A DNA stretch of 50,922 nt from Spirochaetota bacterium (GTDB lineage: Bacteria; Spirochaetota; JAAYUW01; JAOAHJ01): the NCBI GenBank assembly GCA_026415295.1, contig JAOAHJ010000033.1, positions 1 to 50,922 on the forward strand, written 5' to 3'. A model generated the notes under the pieces. It did no database searches. It was not told the origin of the DNA and worked only from the letters and a program-made list of their open reading frames with translations. The position numbers and the translations under genes were made by a program. Of the stretch, positions 1-7,902 are shown one piece after another (the first letter of the stretch is position 1; the number at the start of each line of letters is the position of its first letter).

Positions 1-12
1 GATATAAGAATT

Positions 13-1206
13 ATGGATTATATATATAATTTTAAATTTTTTATATTTTTAATTTTCTATATTATATTTATATTTAGGATAATTAATTTTTACAAATTGA
101 ATAGATTAAAAAATAAAAGTAAATCTAATAATAATGAAAAAGATAATAATATTAAAATTTCTATTATAATACCTATAAGAAATGAAGAAAAAAATATTTT
201 ATATATATTAAATGACTTAACAAACCAAACTTATAATAATTTTGAGATCATTATAATAGATGACAATTCAGAAGATAGATCAGAGGTAGTAATAAAAGAT
301 TACATAATCAATTATAATATTAACTTTTCAAATTATTATTTAAATAATAATATAAAAATAAGCTACTATAAGCTTAACTATAATTTAGAAGTTTTTAAAA
401 ATTGGCAAGGTAAAAGTGCTGCTTGTTATTATGGAACCCTTTTTGCTTTGAATGATTTTCTACTTTTTATAGATGCTGATGTAAGATTGGAAAAAGATGC
501 ATTAGAGTATATTATTAAAAATTACAAAAAAGATTCAATTTTAACTATCCAACCATACCATTATACAAAAAAATTTTATGAACAATTTTCTATGTATTTC
601 AATATAATTGCTTTTATAGGAATGGATCTTGGAAAAATAATAAATACTAATAAGACAAAAAATGGTTTATTTGGACCTTTTATATTTTTACCTAAAGAAA
701 TTTATTATAAAACTAATGGACATTTAAATGTTAAAGAATACATTATAGAAGATATTATGCTCGGTAAATTTTTTGTAAATTTAGGTTACGAAATAATTTC
801 AATACCTCATTTAAAAAAAATTAAATACAGAATGTATCCAAATGGTTTTAAAGATCTAATTAATGGTTGGATAAAGAATATTTCTTTAGGAGCTTTAAAA
901 ACTTCAGTGTGGGTATTTTTAATAATAACATCCTTTATAGCTTTTTCAACTTCTATAACATTAAATTTATTAAGTTCAATATTTAGTTTAAACCTAAAAA
1001 ATATACTAGTAAGTATTTTATTTTATTCTATATTTTCCTTTATTAATTTTTATTCTTTTAATTTTATTGGTAGCTTTAAATTTATAAGTTTAATTATTTT
1101 TCCAATACATTTATTTCTTTTTTTATTGATTTTTATTATTTCGTTTATAATGAAAATATTTAGGATACCTGTAAATTGGAAAAATAGAAAAATTCTTATA
1201 AAATAA
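13..1206 (+). CDS. crtQ: CrtQ-like family 2 glycosyltransferase (4,4'-diaponeurosporenoate glycosyltransferase family)
   Basis: Membrane-bound family 2 glycosyltransferase. In the staphyloxanthin pathway CrtQ esterifies glucose to a C30 carotenoid acid. An N-terminal membrane segment (about residues 7-26) precedes a GT-A domain: IIIPIRNEE near 51, IIDDNSED near 80, GKSAACY at 133-139, DADV at 154-157, QPYH at 180-183, FGP near 220, and ED at 246-247 as the probable catalytic acid region. Hydrophobic helices fill about 290-380. The order GKS-ACY, DADV, QPYHxTKxFYE, FGP, RMYxxGF and GWxK matches remembered S. aureus CrtQ closely, well beyond generic GT2 similarity. The ATG at 13 gives a normal N-terminus, but the window edge leaves only 12 upstream bases, so an earlier start is not excluded. 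The CrtO-like gene follows after 29 bp. The true acceptor lipid is inferred, since no carotenoid desaturase or synthase is visible. Confidence 0.72.
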   Translation: MDYIYNFKFFIFLIFYIIFIFRIINFYKLNRLKNKSKSNNNEKDNNIKISIIIPIRNEEKNILYILNDLTNQTYNNFEIIIIDDNSEDRSEVVIKDYIINYNINFSNYYLNNNIKISYYKLNYNLEVFKNWQGKSAACYYGTLFALNDFLLFIDADVRLEKDALEYIIKNYKKDSILTIQPYHYTKKFYEQFSMYFNIIAFIGMDLGKIINTNKTKNGLFGPFIFLPKEIYYKTNGHLNVKEYIIEDIMLGKFFVNLGYEIISIPHLKKIKYRMYPNGFKDLINGWIKNISLGALKTSVWVFLIITSFIAFSTSITLNLLSSIFSLNLKNILVSILFYSIFSFINFYSFNFIGSFKFISLIIFPIHLFLFLLIFIISFIMKIFRIPVNWKNRKILIK

Positions 1207-1235
1207 ATTTTATATATAAATTAAAAATATCTATC

Positions 1236-1727
1236 ATGTTAAATTTTATTTTTATTTTTTTATTAAATTCATTATTTTGGATTTTTGCCCACTTAATTTC
1301 TGGTTATATTGTTCTTTTAATACCTGATAATTTTTACAATATAAATAATTTTTTATTTAAAATTAAAATTTGGGGCAAAGAGTATTTTTTCTACAAAAAT
1401 ATATTAAAAATTAATAATTGGAAAAACAAATTACCAGAAGGAGGAGAATTTTACAAAATAAAACCATTTAATAAAAAAAAATTAGAGGGTAAAAATATTA
1501 ATTATTTATATAGATATTTATTAGAAACTTGTAGAGGTGAACTTGCTCATTTATTACCTTTTCTATTTTATCCTATTTCAATTATCTGGAATTCATTTCT
1601 TGGAGCTATAATAATGTTTTTATTTTGCTTATTTTTTAACTTACCATTTATTTTTATTTTAAGATACAATAGAATAAGAATTTATAAACTAATAAAAAAA
1701 ATTAAAACATATAATATAAACTCATAG
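1236..1727 (+). CDS. crtO: CrtO-like glycosyl-carotenoid acyltransferase
   Basis: Small integral membrane protein (163 aa), the size of S. aureus CrtO (about 165 aa), which acylates the glucose of glycosyl-4,4'-diaponeurosporenoate. It has an N-terminal hydrophobic segment (about 3-28), the block NNWKNKLPEGG (60-70), the polar motif ETCRGELAH (97-105) and a C-terminal hydrophobic stretch ending in LRYNRIRIYKLIKK. The corresponding S. aureus elements (WKHKI.DG, ETKRAELIHW and QRYNRPRL) align in the same order. Glu102 and His105 are the likely functional pair, by inference. It sits 29 bp behind the CrtQ-like gene, so the two are probably co-transcribed. Its stop overlaps the stop of the convergent nadD by 6 bp, with no room for a separate terminator. 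The family call is good, but the actual lipid substrate is unknown. Confidence 0.72.
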   Translation: MLNFIFIFLLNSLFWIFAHLISGYIVLLIPDNFYNINNFLFKIKIWGKEYFFYKNILKINNWKNKLPEGGEFYKIKPFNKKKLEGKNINYLYRYLLETCRGELAHLLPFLFYPISIIWNSFLGAIIMFLFCLFFNLPFIFILRYNRIRIYKLIKKIKTYNINS

Positions 1728-2393
1728 ATATAAGTTTTTTTCTTCTATATATTTATATACTTCTTCTACCAAAAATTGTTTATATACTTTCCCTTCTTTA
1801 ATATTATTTCTTATTTCTGATGAACTAATAGTTATTGGTCTACCAATTACTATATAATCATCTTCAACTAATATATTTTCAATACATAATTTAGAATTAT
1901 TATTTATACTATTATCAAAATTTTTTGTTAATAAAAACAAATCTTTATTGTATCTATAATAAAGCACTATTTTGGAATTTTTTTTTATAAATTCAATATT
2001 CTTCCAATTCTTCAAATCGTCTTTCCAATCGTACCCAACTAAAATAAAAAAACTACTACAATCATTAATTTCTATATTTTTATAATTTTTTTGATCTTTT
2101 TTAAACTTAGTAAACTTTTCCATAAAATATTCTAAAGTCTTATATGTATAGTTAATTTCTCCTGAATTTATTTCAAAATCTGACACTTCAAAAAATGGAA
2201 AATCTTTAATCATTAAACTAACCATCTTTAACCTTTCTTCAGGTTTAGCATAGACCTGTTTATCTGTTTTATACTTTTTAGTTGGAATAAAATAAACAAT
2301 ATCTAAACTCAACAAATAATAAAAATCACATGCCATTATTAGATGCCCAATATGAGGAGGGTCAAATGATCCTGGAAATAAACCTATTCTCAT
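1722..2393 (-). CDS. nadD: Nicotinate-nucleotide adenylyltransferase
   Basis: Makes deamido-NAD from nicotinate mononucleotide and ATP in NAD biosynthesis. The nucleotidyltransferase signature GSFDPPHIGH is at residues 8-17 (HxGH type) and the C-terminal ISSSEIR (189-195) is the family's ISSTxIR. KPEERLKMV and the LVGYDWKDDLKNW block (usually GxDxLxxLxxW) lie between. At 223 aa it is slightly longer than usual because of Lys/Asn-rich loops before LVGYDW and after YYRYN. It lies 43 bp downstream of obgE in the same direction, the rplU-rpmA-obg-nadD order seen in many bacteria. It ends in TGA, which shows that TGA is a stop codon here. Confidence 0.95.
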   Translation of the reverse strand: MRIGLFPGSFDPPHIGHLIMACDFYYLLSLDIVYFIPTKKYKTDKQVYAKPEERLKMVSLMIKDFPFFEVSDFEINSGEINYTYKTLEYFMEKFTKFKKDQKNYKNIEINDCSSFFILVGYDWKDDLKNWKNIEFIKKNSKIVLYYRYNKDLFLLTKNFDNSINNNSKLCIENILVEDDYIVIGRPITISSSEIRNNIKEGKVYKQFLVEEVYKYIEEKNLYL

Positions 2394-2436
2394 ATAAAAT
2401 ATATTTTATAAAAAATTAAATAATTTCCTAAGGGAT

Positions 2437-3432
2437 TTAAATATTTGAATCCATGCACTTATCATATATTGCTTTTTTTAAATTTTCAAGATTTTCTTTT
2501 GTAAAAGAAGAAAAAGGATAAATTTCATAACCTAATTTTTTCATATATTCTTCAAATTTTAAAACATTTTCAAGATTGATATTTAAATCTATTTTTGAAA
2601 CAGAAATAATCCTTTCTTTCTTAAGTAAATATTTATCAAAATTCTCTAATTCCTGTAAAAGAATTTTGTATTGCATTATTAAATCGTCTTTTTCACTATC
2701 TATTAAAAAAAGTAATACCTTTGTTCTTTCAATGTGTTTTAAAAATCTAATACCAAGTCCTTTCCCCAAAGAAGCCCCTTCTATTAAGCCAGGAATATCA
2801 GCTATAATAAAATATTTCTTGCCATCATATGAAAAAGTTCCTAGATTTGGATAAAGTGTGGTAAATGGATATGGAGCTATTTTAGGATTACTATTTGTAA
2901 TAGTTTTTAATAGTGTAGATTTACCTGAATTTGGAAAACCAACTAAAGCGACATCAGCGATAAATTTTAACTCTATTTTAATTTTTTTACTCTTTCCTTC
3001 TAAACCCCTTGTGCATATTCTAGGAGATTGATTAACAGGAGTAGCAAAATGTTGATTCCCTTTTCCACCTTTTCCACCTTTTAATATAAGAATTTTTTCT
3101 TCTTTAACAAAGTCATAAATTATATTCCCGTTTTCATCTATTAACTGACTACCTATTGGAACTTTAATAATTAAATCTTTTCCTTTTTTACCAGAACAAT
3201 TTTTAGGTTTCCCTTTTTCTCCATTACCTGCTTTATATATGTGAGAGGTAGTAAGATGGCTTAATGTATTAATTTCATTAGTAGCTTCAAAATATATATC
3301 TCCTCCATCCCCACCATCTCCACCATCTGGACCACCTTTAGGCACAAATTTTTCTCTTCTAAAAGAAACTATACCATCACCACCATTACCAGACTTTATA
3401 TTAATTATTATTTCATCTTTAAAATAACTCAT
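2437..3432 (-). CDS. obgE: Obg family GTPase
   Basis: Ribosome-assembly and stress GTPase. Residues 1-158 form the glycine-rich Obg fold (repeated GGDGGDGG near 36-45). The G domain follows with P-loop GFPNSGKST (165-173), switch region PYPFTTLYPNLG, and DIPGLIEGA (212-220). The G4 motif reads SKID (279-282) where NKxD is usual, and G5 is SSF near 308. At 331 aa it is the core form and lacks the C-terminal OCT extension. A rho-independent terminator between rpmA and this gene suggests that it is transcribed partly by read-through or from its own promoter. The Shine-Dalgarno is weak. Confidence 0.96.
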   Translation of the reverse strand: MSYFKDEIIINIKSGNGGDGIVSFRREKFVPKGGPDGGDGGDGGDIYFEATNEINTLSHLTTSHIYKAGNGEKGKPKNCSGKKGKDLIIKVPIGSQLIDENGNIIYDFVKEEKILILKGGKGGKGNQHFATPVNQSPRICTRGLEGKSKKIKIELKFIADVALVGFPNSGKSTLLKTITNSNPKIAPYPFTTLYPNLGTFSYDGKKYFIIADIPGLIEGASLGKGLGIRFLKHIERTKVLLFLIDSEKDDLIMQYKILLQELENFDKYLLKKERIISVSKIDLNINLENVLKFEEYMKKLGYEIYPFSSFTKENLENLKKAIYDKCMDSNI

Positions 3433-3454
3433 AAATTACCAACAATTATTTTTA

Positions 3455-3494
3455 AATTAAAAAAGCCACCTAACTGGCAAGTTAGATGGACTTT
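3455..3494 (-). terminator. Rho-independent terminator after rpmA
   Basis: Read on the minus strand, CCATCTAACT, loop TGCC and AGTTAGGTGG form a 10-bp stem with one G-T pair. Flanking AAAG and CTTT extend it across a bulge, and a CTTTTTT run follows. It is one of the few GC-containing hairpins in the window. It lies between rpmA and obgE, so it would end most rplU-prp-rpmA transcripts. Confidence 0.85.
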
Positions 3495-3586
3495 AATTAA
3501 TTTTTATTTTGTTATTATTAATAATTTAATATTAAATAAAATATTTTATAAATTATTTTTATGTAATAGCTATATATTTAATTAAA

Positions 3587-3853
3587 TTATTTGCTATCAG
3601 GATAAACTGAAACAATTTTTCTGCCTTTTTTCCACTTATGATTTTCAAATTTAATAATCCCATCTATTAAAGCAAATAAAGTATCATCTCTTCCTCTTCC
3701 AACATTTTCTCCTGGAAATAATTTAGTTCCTCTTTGTCTAACCAAAATAGAACCCGCTGTTACAAATTGCCCTCCAAATCTTTTTATACCTAATCTTTTG
3801 GCTTTAGAATCTCTACCATTCTTACTACTTCCCCCACCTTTTTTATGTGCCAT
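3587..3853 (-). CDS. rpmA: 50S ribosomal protein L27
   Basis: Ribosomal protein near the peptidyl-transferase centre. It is 88 aa with the standard N-terminus [16 protein letters not shown] and the conserved [18 protein letters not shown] and [10 protein letters not shown] blocks. AAGGAG lies a few bases upstream of the ATG. The in-frame upstream sequence reaches a stop about 30 bases before the ATG with no ATG, GTG or TTG codon between. The cleavable N-terminal extension found on Firmicutes L27 is therefore absent, although a prp gene is adjacent. A terminator follows the gene. Confidence 0.98.
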   Translation of the reverse strand: MAHKKGGGSSKNGRDSKAKRLGIKRFGGQFVTAGSILVRQRGTKLFPGENVGRGRDDTLFALIDGIIKFENHKWKKGRKIVSVYPDSK

Positions 3854-3920
3854 ATTATTCTCCTTTATTGTTTTTATGATTTACAAATTTTTGTAAAAAT
3901 TAAAGTAAATTATTATTTTT

Positions 3921-4286
3921 TTATTCTATGAAATTATCCTTATAAATTTCTAACTTTATATAATCTTTAAAATTATTTTCAATTAGAATTAAAGAATTAA
4001 TTAAAAAATCATTTAAATATTTTAGTTTCTCATCCTTATATAACAAATTATTATAATTTAATTTATTCAAATCTAATTCAATTAATGCTTCTTTAGGATT
4101 TCTTAATTCAATATTTGTACCATATGTTTTATATATAAAAAAGGAATAACTCTGCACTAAAAATGATATAGATGAGCAAATTATATCATTCCCCTTAGTA
4201 CCAAAACCACTATGGCCTTTTACTATAATTTTGCTCAAATATTCTATATTATCAATAATTTTTTTATATATCTTAATATCTATCAA
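3921..4286 (-). CDS. prp: Prp-like ribosomal-processing cysteine protease
   Basis: Homologue of Prp (YsxB), which in Firmicutes trims L27. The catalytic pair is in place: His25 in KGHSG and Cys37 in DIICSSIS, 12 residues apart as in S. aureus Prp, with the family's Asp three residues before Cys. The position between rplU and rpmA is the classic one. The start is TTG at 4286, since no in-frame ATG precedes the GHSG motif, and no strong Shine-Dalgarno is seen. At 121 aa it is slightly longer than usual, with the C-terminal half rich in Asn, Leu and Lys. Because the adjacent L27 has no extension, its substrate here is unclear. Confidence 0.85.
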   Translation of the reverse strand: MIDIKIYKKIIDNIEYLSKIIVKGHSGFGTKGNDIICSSISFLVQSYSFFIYKTYGTNIELRNPKEALIELDLNKLNYNNLLYKDEKLKYLNDFLINSLILIENNFKDYIKLEIYKDNFIE

Positions 4287-4309
4287 TTTTTAATCTAAAA
4301 GATTTAATA

Positions 4310-4624
4310 TTATTCTATTTTCTCTATTCTAATAACAGAATATTGTTGCCTATGTCCTTTTTTATTTCTATAACCTTTTCTTCTTTTATATTTAAAAGCA
4401 ATTACTTTATCACCTTTAATCATAGGTACAACAATTTTTGCTTTAACATTAACACCATCTAAATAAGGATTGCCTACTTTTATATTACCGTTATCATCCC
4501 TAATCAACAATACTGTATTAAAATTTATTTCATTATCCTTATCCATATTCAAATAATCAACCCTATATTCTTTACCAGTTTCAATCTTATACTGTTTTCC
4601 TTTTATTTCACATATTGCATACAT
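4310..4624 (-). CDS. rplU: 50S ribosomal protein L21
   Basis: Ribosomal large-subunit protein of 104 aa, the usual length. It starts MYAICEIKGKQYKIETGKEYRVDYL and carries the C-terminal basic block KYKRRKGYRNKKGHRQQ, which contacts 23S rRNA. AAGGAG lies 9 bases before the ATG. It is the first gene of the rplU-prp-rpmA unit, 23 bp ahead of prp, and has a recognisable promoter at 4677-4704. Confidence 0.98.
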   Translation of the reverse strand: MYAICEIKGKQYKIETGKEYRVDYLNMDKDNEINFNTVLLIRDDNGNIKVGNPYLDGVNVKAKIVVPMIKGDKVIAFKYKRRKGYRNKKGHRQQYSVIRIEKIE

Positions 4625-4676
4625 ATCTATCTACTCCTTAATCAAATGTAATAAATATTAAATATTAATCTAAAAT

Positions 4677-4704
4677 AAAATATCAAAAATAATTATTTTG
4701 TCAA
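4677..4704 (-). promoter_or_regulatory. Sigma-70-type promoter of rplU-prp-rpmA
   Basis: On the minus strand TTGACA (4699-4704) is followed after 16 bp by TATTTT (4677-4682), about 50 bp upstream of the rplU start. The -35 box begins directly in the T-run of the tRNA terminator, so termination of the tRNA and initiation of the ribosomal-protein transcript are packed next to each other. The assignment is by consensus only. Confidence 0.55.
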
Positions 4705-4731
4705 TAAAAAACCTCCTCTAAATGAGGAGGT
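4704..4731 (-). terminator. Rho-independent terminator of the initiator tRNA
   Basis: The perfect 8-bp stem ACCTCCTC/GAGGAGGT with a 5-base loop (4711-4731) is followed on the minus strand by TTTTT. It begins 4 bases past the tRNA 3' end and separates the tRNA from the rplU unit. Confidence 0.9.
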
Positions 4732-4734
4732 AAT

Positions 4735-4808
<74 letters not shown>

Positions 4809-4818
4809 TCGTTGAATT

Positions 4819-4847
4819 AAATTTATATAGTTAATTTAATTTGTCAA
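4819..4847 (-). promoter_or_regulatory. Probable tRNA-fMet promoter
   Basis: A perfect TTGACA -35 (4842-4847, minus strand) lies 33 bp upstream of the mature tRNA 5' end. The -10 is AT-rich and ambiguous (TAAATT at 16-bp spacing is the best fit). Transcription would begin only a few bases before the tRNA. Confidence 0.5.
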
Positions 4848-4975
4848 GAAAAATTTACTTTTGTTTTAATTTAATCAAAAAAAGATATAAAGAAAACCAC
4901 ATTTTATATATTTTAAAGACAACATAATATTTAGTTTTTATAATTAAATTAATCACCCAAAAAATAAAAAAATTT

Positions 4976-6589
4976 CTAAAACAATCTTAAAATATTTAAA
5001 TACTTTTCAAGTTCTTTTCTAAAAATTAAGACAAAGTCATCAGTTTGATTAAACATTAAGCTTTTATCAATTAATTCTATACTATGAATAAAATTATTAC
5101 AAAAATCACTTATAAACTCATTTAATAAGCTAATATTACTCACAGCATATTTATATTTTTCTGAATCATGAGAAATACTTTTATCTTTAAATTCTCTTGT
5201 AATAAATATTTTTAAATTTCTTGTTTTTTCTTCAATAGATTCAATAATAAATTGAGTTTTATCTATTATTTTCAAGGAATCATTAATAGAATCAATATGA
5301 ACTTTTTCAAAGAGATAAAATTTCTCTCTTAATATTTTATCTATTCTTATCGAAAAAAAAGTTTGCCATACATAAAAATAAAAAGATGTTATAAAACCAA
5401 TTTTTTCAATATAATTTATTAATGGTAAATTATATTCTTCCAAAAATTTATTAATATTTTCATCAAGATTAACAAAATTATATTGTTTTAAGTTTAGCTC
5501 TTTAATTTTATTATATATATTTTCCCTTTCTTTTATTTTAAGATTTTGTTCAACTTCTTTCACTTTCTTCTCTAAATAATTATCTATATATTTTGTAACT
5601 TCCTTAAAAAAATCTATCTTATACCTAACAAATTCATATTCATATACTGGATTGTTATATATTATTTTTAATAAGTTTAATCCTTTATTTTCATATATAT
5701 AAAATAAAATAGAATTAATAAAAAGCTCAATATCTCTTTCTTCTATATCAAAATCGAATTGAATATTTTTATAATATTCAACCATCTGCTTAATTAGTTG
5801 AATAATATTTTCATTTTCAAATGGAAAGTTTAAAACCTTTTTAATAAAAAATGCTATTTGATCTTTTATCTGATTTAGAGGAACTTTTTCATCAAATTTT
5901 TTTGAAAATTCTACTAAAAAATTAATTTCTAAATTAAAAAAATTTATTAAATTAAAAAAAAGATTCAATTTATTATTAAAATTATTTTCAATTTTTCCTC
6001 TCAATGAATTTAAGATATCTTTTTTTATTTCAAACAATTTTTTCTTATAGTTAGAATCTTCATAAATCATCTTTTCAATGTTTTTATCAGAAAAATTTTC
6101 TAATTTTTTCTTGACAGTTTCATCATACAGTGACTCAAGAAAATATAGTAAAATTTTTTCCTTTATTATTTTTTCTTTAAAACCTAAATAAAAATATTTA
6201 AGAAATTCATCATATTTCTTTATAAAATCGCTAATATTATAAATACCACTAAAAAATATTTTATTTAAAGTATCATCAGATAAATTATAGATAATTGTAT
6301 TTTTCGAATTTAAAAGTTTTACAATTTTTTTTATTTCTTTTTTTAAAATATATTTTTCAATATCATAGTATCCAAATAGGGAATTTATAAAAATAATTAT
6401 TGAATCTAATAAAGTTAATTTATAAGACTTAATTAAATAATTTTTACTTTTTTCATTATCTTCCTCAACCTGATCTAATACAGAATCATCAGATATATAT
6501 AATACTCTTGAAAATTTCTCATATAAAATTTTTCTTTCATTTTCAGATAAATTTTTTAGTATTTTTTCAAGATATGTTCCATCACCCAT
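4976..6589 (-). CDS. Large helical protein of unknown function
   Basis: A 537-aa protein with no signal peptide or clear membrane span. It is almost wholly predicted helix, rich in Lys, Glu, Asn, Ile and Phe, with likely coiled-coil stretches near 330-370 (KKVKEVEQNLKIKERENIYN). The N-terminus (LEKILKNLSENERKILYEKF) recalls, from memory only, an uncharacterised spirochaete family (DUF5312-like) that begins with an LSxxER helix. I could not verify this and assign no function. It lies 111 bp downstream of the M23 peptidase gene in the same direction. An AAAGAG Shine-Dalgarno lies about 10 bases before the ATG. No catalytic motif is visible. Confidence 0.8.
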   Translation of the reverse strand: MGDGTYLEKILKNLSENERKILYEKFSRVLYISDDSVLDQVEEDNEKSKNYLIKSYKLTLLDSIIIFINSLFGYYDIEKYILKKEIKKIVKLLNSKNTIIYNLSDDTLNKIFFSGIYNISDFIKKYDEFLKYFYLGFKEKIIKEKILLYFLESLYDETVKKKLENFSDKNIEKMIYEDSNYKKKLFEIKKDILNSLRGKIENNFNNKLNLFFNLINFFNLEINFLVEFSKKFDEKVPLNQIKDQIAFFIKKVLNFPFENENIIQLIKQMVEYYKNIQFDFDIEERDIELFINSILFYIYENKGLNLLKIIYNNPVYEYEFVRYKIDFFKEVTKYIDNYLEKKVKEVEQNLKIKERENIYNKIKELNLKQYNFVNLDENINKFLEEYNLPLINYIEKIGFITSFYFYVWQTFFSIRIDKILREKFYLFEKVHIDSINDSLKIIDKTQFIIESIEEKTRNLKIFITREFKDKSISHDSEKYKYAVSNISLLNEFISDFCNNFIHSIELIDKSLMFNQTDDFVLIFRKELEKYLNILRLF

Positions 6590-6700
6590 TTTAAAATTCT
6601 CTTTAATTAATCTTATAAATAATTTTAATATTTTTTTTTAAAACTTTTTTAATATTATAATATTAATTAATATTTTTAATCTTCTCAGTTTAAACTTACT

Positions 6701-7876
6701 TTATTTTCTTTTAAAAGGTAATCCTCTTATATAAAATCTTGGATTAAGTAATTTATTAAATCTTCTTATTTCAAAATGAAGATGAGAACCTGTCGATCTT
6801 CCTGACGAACCCATATAACCAATAAGTTGTCCTTTTGAAACTGTTTGACCTACTTTAACACTTATTTTACTTAAATGTCCATAAATAGTCTCGTAACCAA
6901 GTGGATGTTTTATTACTATCTTTAAACCATAACCTCCATCCCAGCCCGTATAGATAACTGTCCCAGCATAAGCTGAATAAATCGGAGTTCCATATAAATT
7001 TGCTATATCCATTCCTGAGTGAAATCTTCTTATTCCTATAAAAGGATCTATTCTAAACCCAAAACCAGATGTAATATATCCATAAACTGGTAATCCGAAA
7101 TCAACACCATAAGCTTTCAATTTCTCAGTAATTGGAAGCTCAACATTTGGGAAAAAAACTTTACCTAAAGCAACCAGCTCTTCTTTTGTTGCAACCCTAT
7201 TTGCTATATAGATGGATAAGATATCTACATCATATTCATCTATTTTTTTATTTAAATCATCAATATTTTCAACCTTTATTAAGATACCTGTTTGAGTTGG
7301 AATAACAATTTCTTCTGAAACTTTTAAAGAATGTGCATCTTTTAATTTATCTCTATTTGCAGAATATATAGAATCAACTGAAATTCCAAATCTTTTTGCT
7401 ATATCCCACAATGTATCACCTTTGCCTGTCTTATAAACAACAAAATTAACAGGCTCAAGAATTATATTTGATTCCCCTCCAATTGAATTAATAATTTCAA
7501 AAATTTCTCTGGAATAAATATTTTTAGAGTATATAATTTTGTTTAATAATATAAATGGATCAATTTTTTCATCATTAATTAAATCTGATTCATTTTCATT
7601 TATATTAGCTTCTATATTTGTTAAAAAGTTCGTACTTTTATATTTATCAAAATAAATTTTTGTTATATCTTTATTTTTATAAATAATAAGATTAATTGAT
7701 TCATAAAAAAAAGAAAAATTAAATATTATAAAAAAAATTAAGACAATAAAAAGAAAAGCTGCTAAGCTAAAAGACTCAATATCAAAATTATTCGTTAAAT
7801 AATATTTAACTTTTTTTAAGAATTTTTTTCTTTTATAATAAAAATTATTTTTATCTATATATCCATCATAAAACAT
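6701..7876 (-). CDS. LysM and M23 family murein endopeptidase, membrane-anchored
   Basis: Cell-wall hydrolase or divisome-type peptidase. A basic cytoplasmic N-terminus is followed by one membrane segment (about 36-56), then a LysM peptidoglycan-binding domain (about 146-193, GDTLWDIAKRFGIS...IVIP) and a C-terminal LytM/M23 domain. Zinc ligands are intact: His286 and Asp290 in FHSGMD, and His365 and His367 in SHLHFE. The GHL motif is near 333. All key residues suggest an active enzyme rather than an EnvC-type degenerate activator. Its start lies 26 bp after the mutS stop, so the two are probably co-transcribed. A short CAGGGT ribosome-binding site is present. Confidence 0.93.
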   Translation of the reverse strand: MFYDGYIDKNNFYYKRKKFLKKVKYYLTNNFDIESFSLAAFLFIVLIFFIIFNFSFFYESINLIIYKNKDITKIYFDKYKSTNFLTNIEANINENESDLINDEKIDPFILLNKIIYSKNIYSREIFEIINSIGGESNIILEPVNFVVYKTGKGDTLWDIAKRFGISVDSIYSANRDKLKDAHSLKVSEEIVIPTQTGILIKVENIDDLNKKIDEYDVDILSIYIANRVATKEELVALGKVFFPNVELPITEKLKAYGVDFGLPVYGYITSGFGFRIDPFIGIRRFHSGMDIANLYGTPIYSAYAGTVIYTGWDGGYGLKIVIKHPLGYETIYGHLSKISVKVGQTVSKGQLIGYMGSSGRSTGSHLHFEIRRFNKLLNPRFYIRGLPFKRK

Positions 7877-7902
7877 AATTTACCCTGAGAAAATAAATTA
7901 AT

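Noticed and set aside
1722-1724. Recoding of TGA as tryptophan, as in some very AT-rich bacteria
   Set aside because: nadD ends at TGA in the expected place, and conserved Trp residues throughout are encoded by TGG.
2576-2854. A plus-strand open frame of 92 codons inside obgE
   Set aside because: It is antisense to the conserved Obg G domain and its translation has no family features. The same applies to antisense frames inside mtnA's neighbour GT9, rel, both kinases and rsmD.
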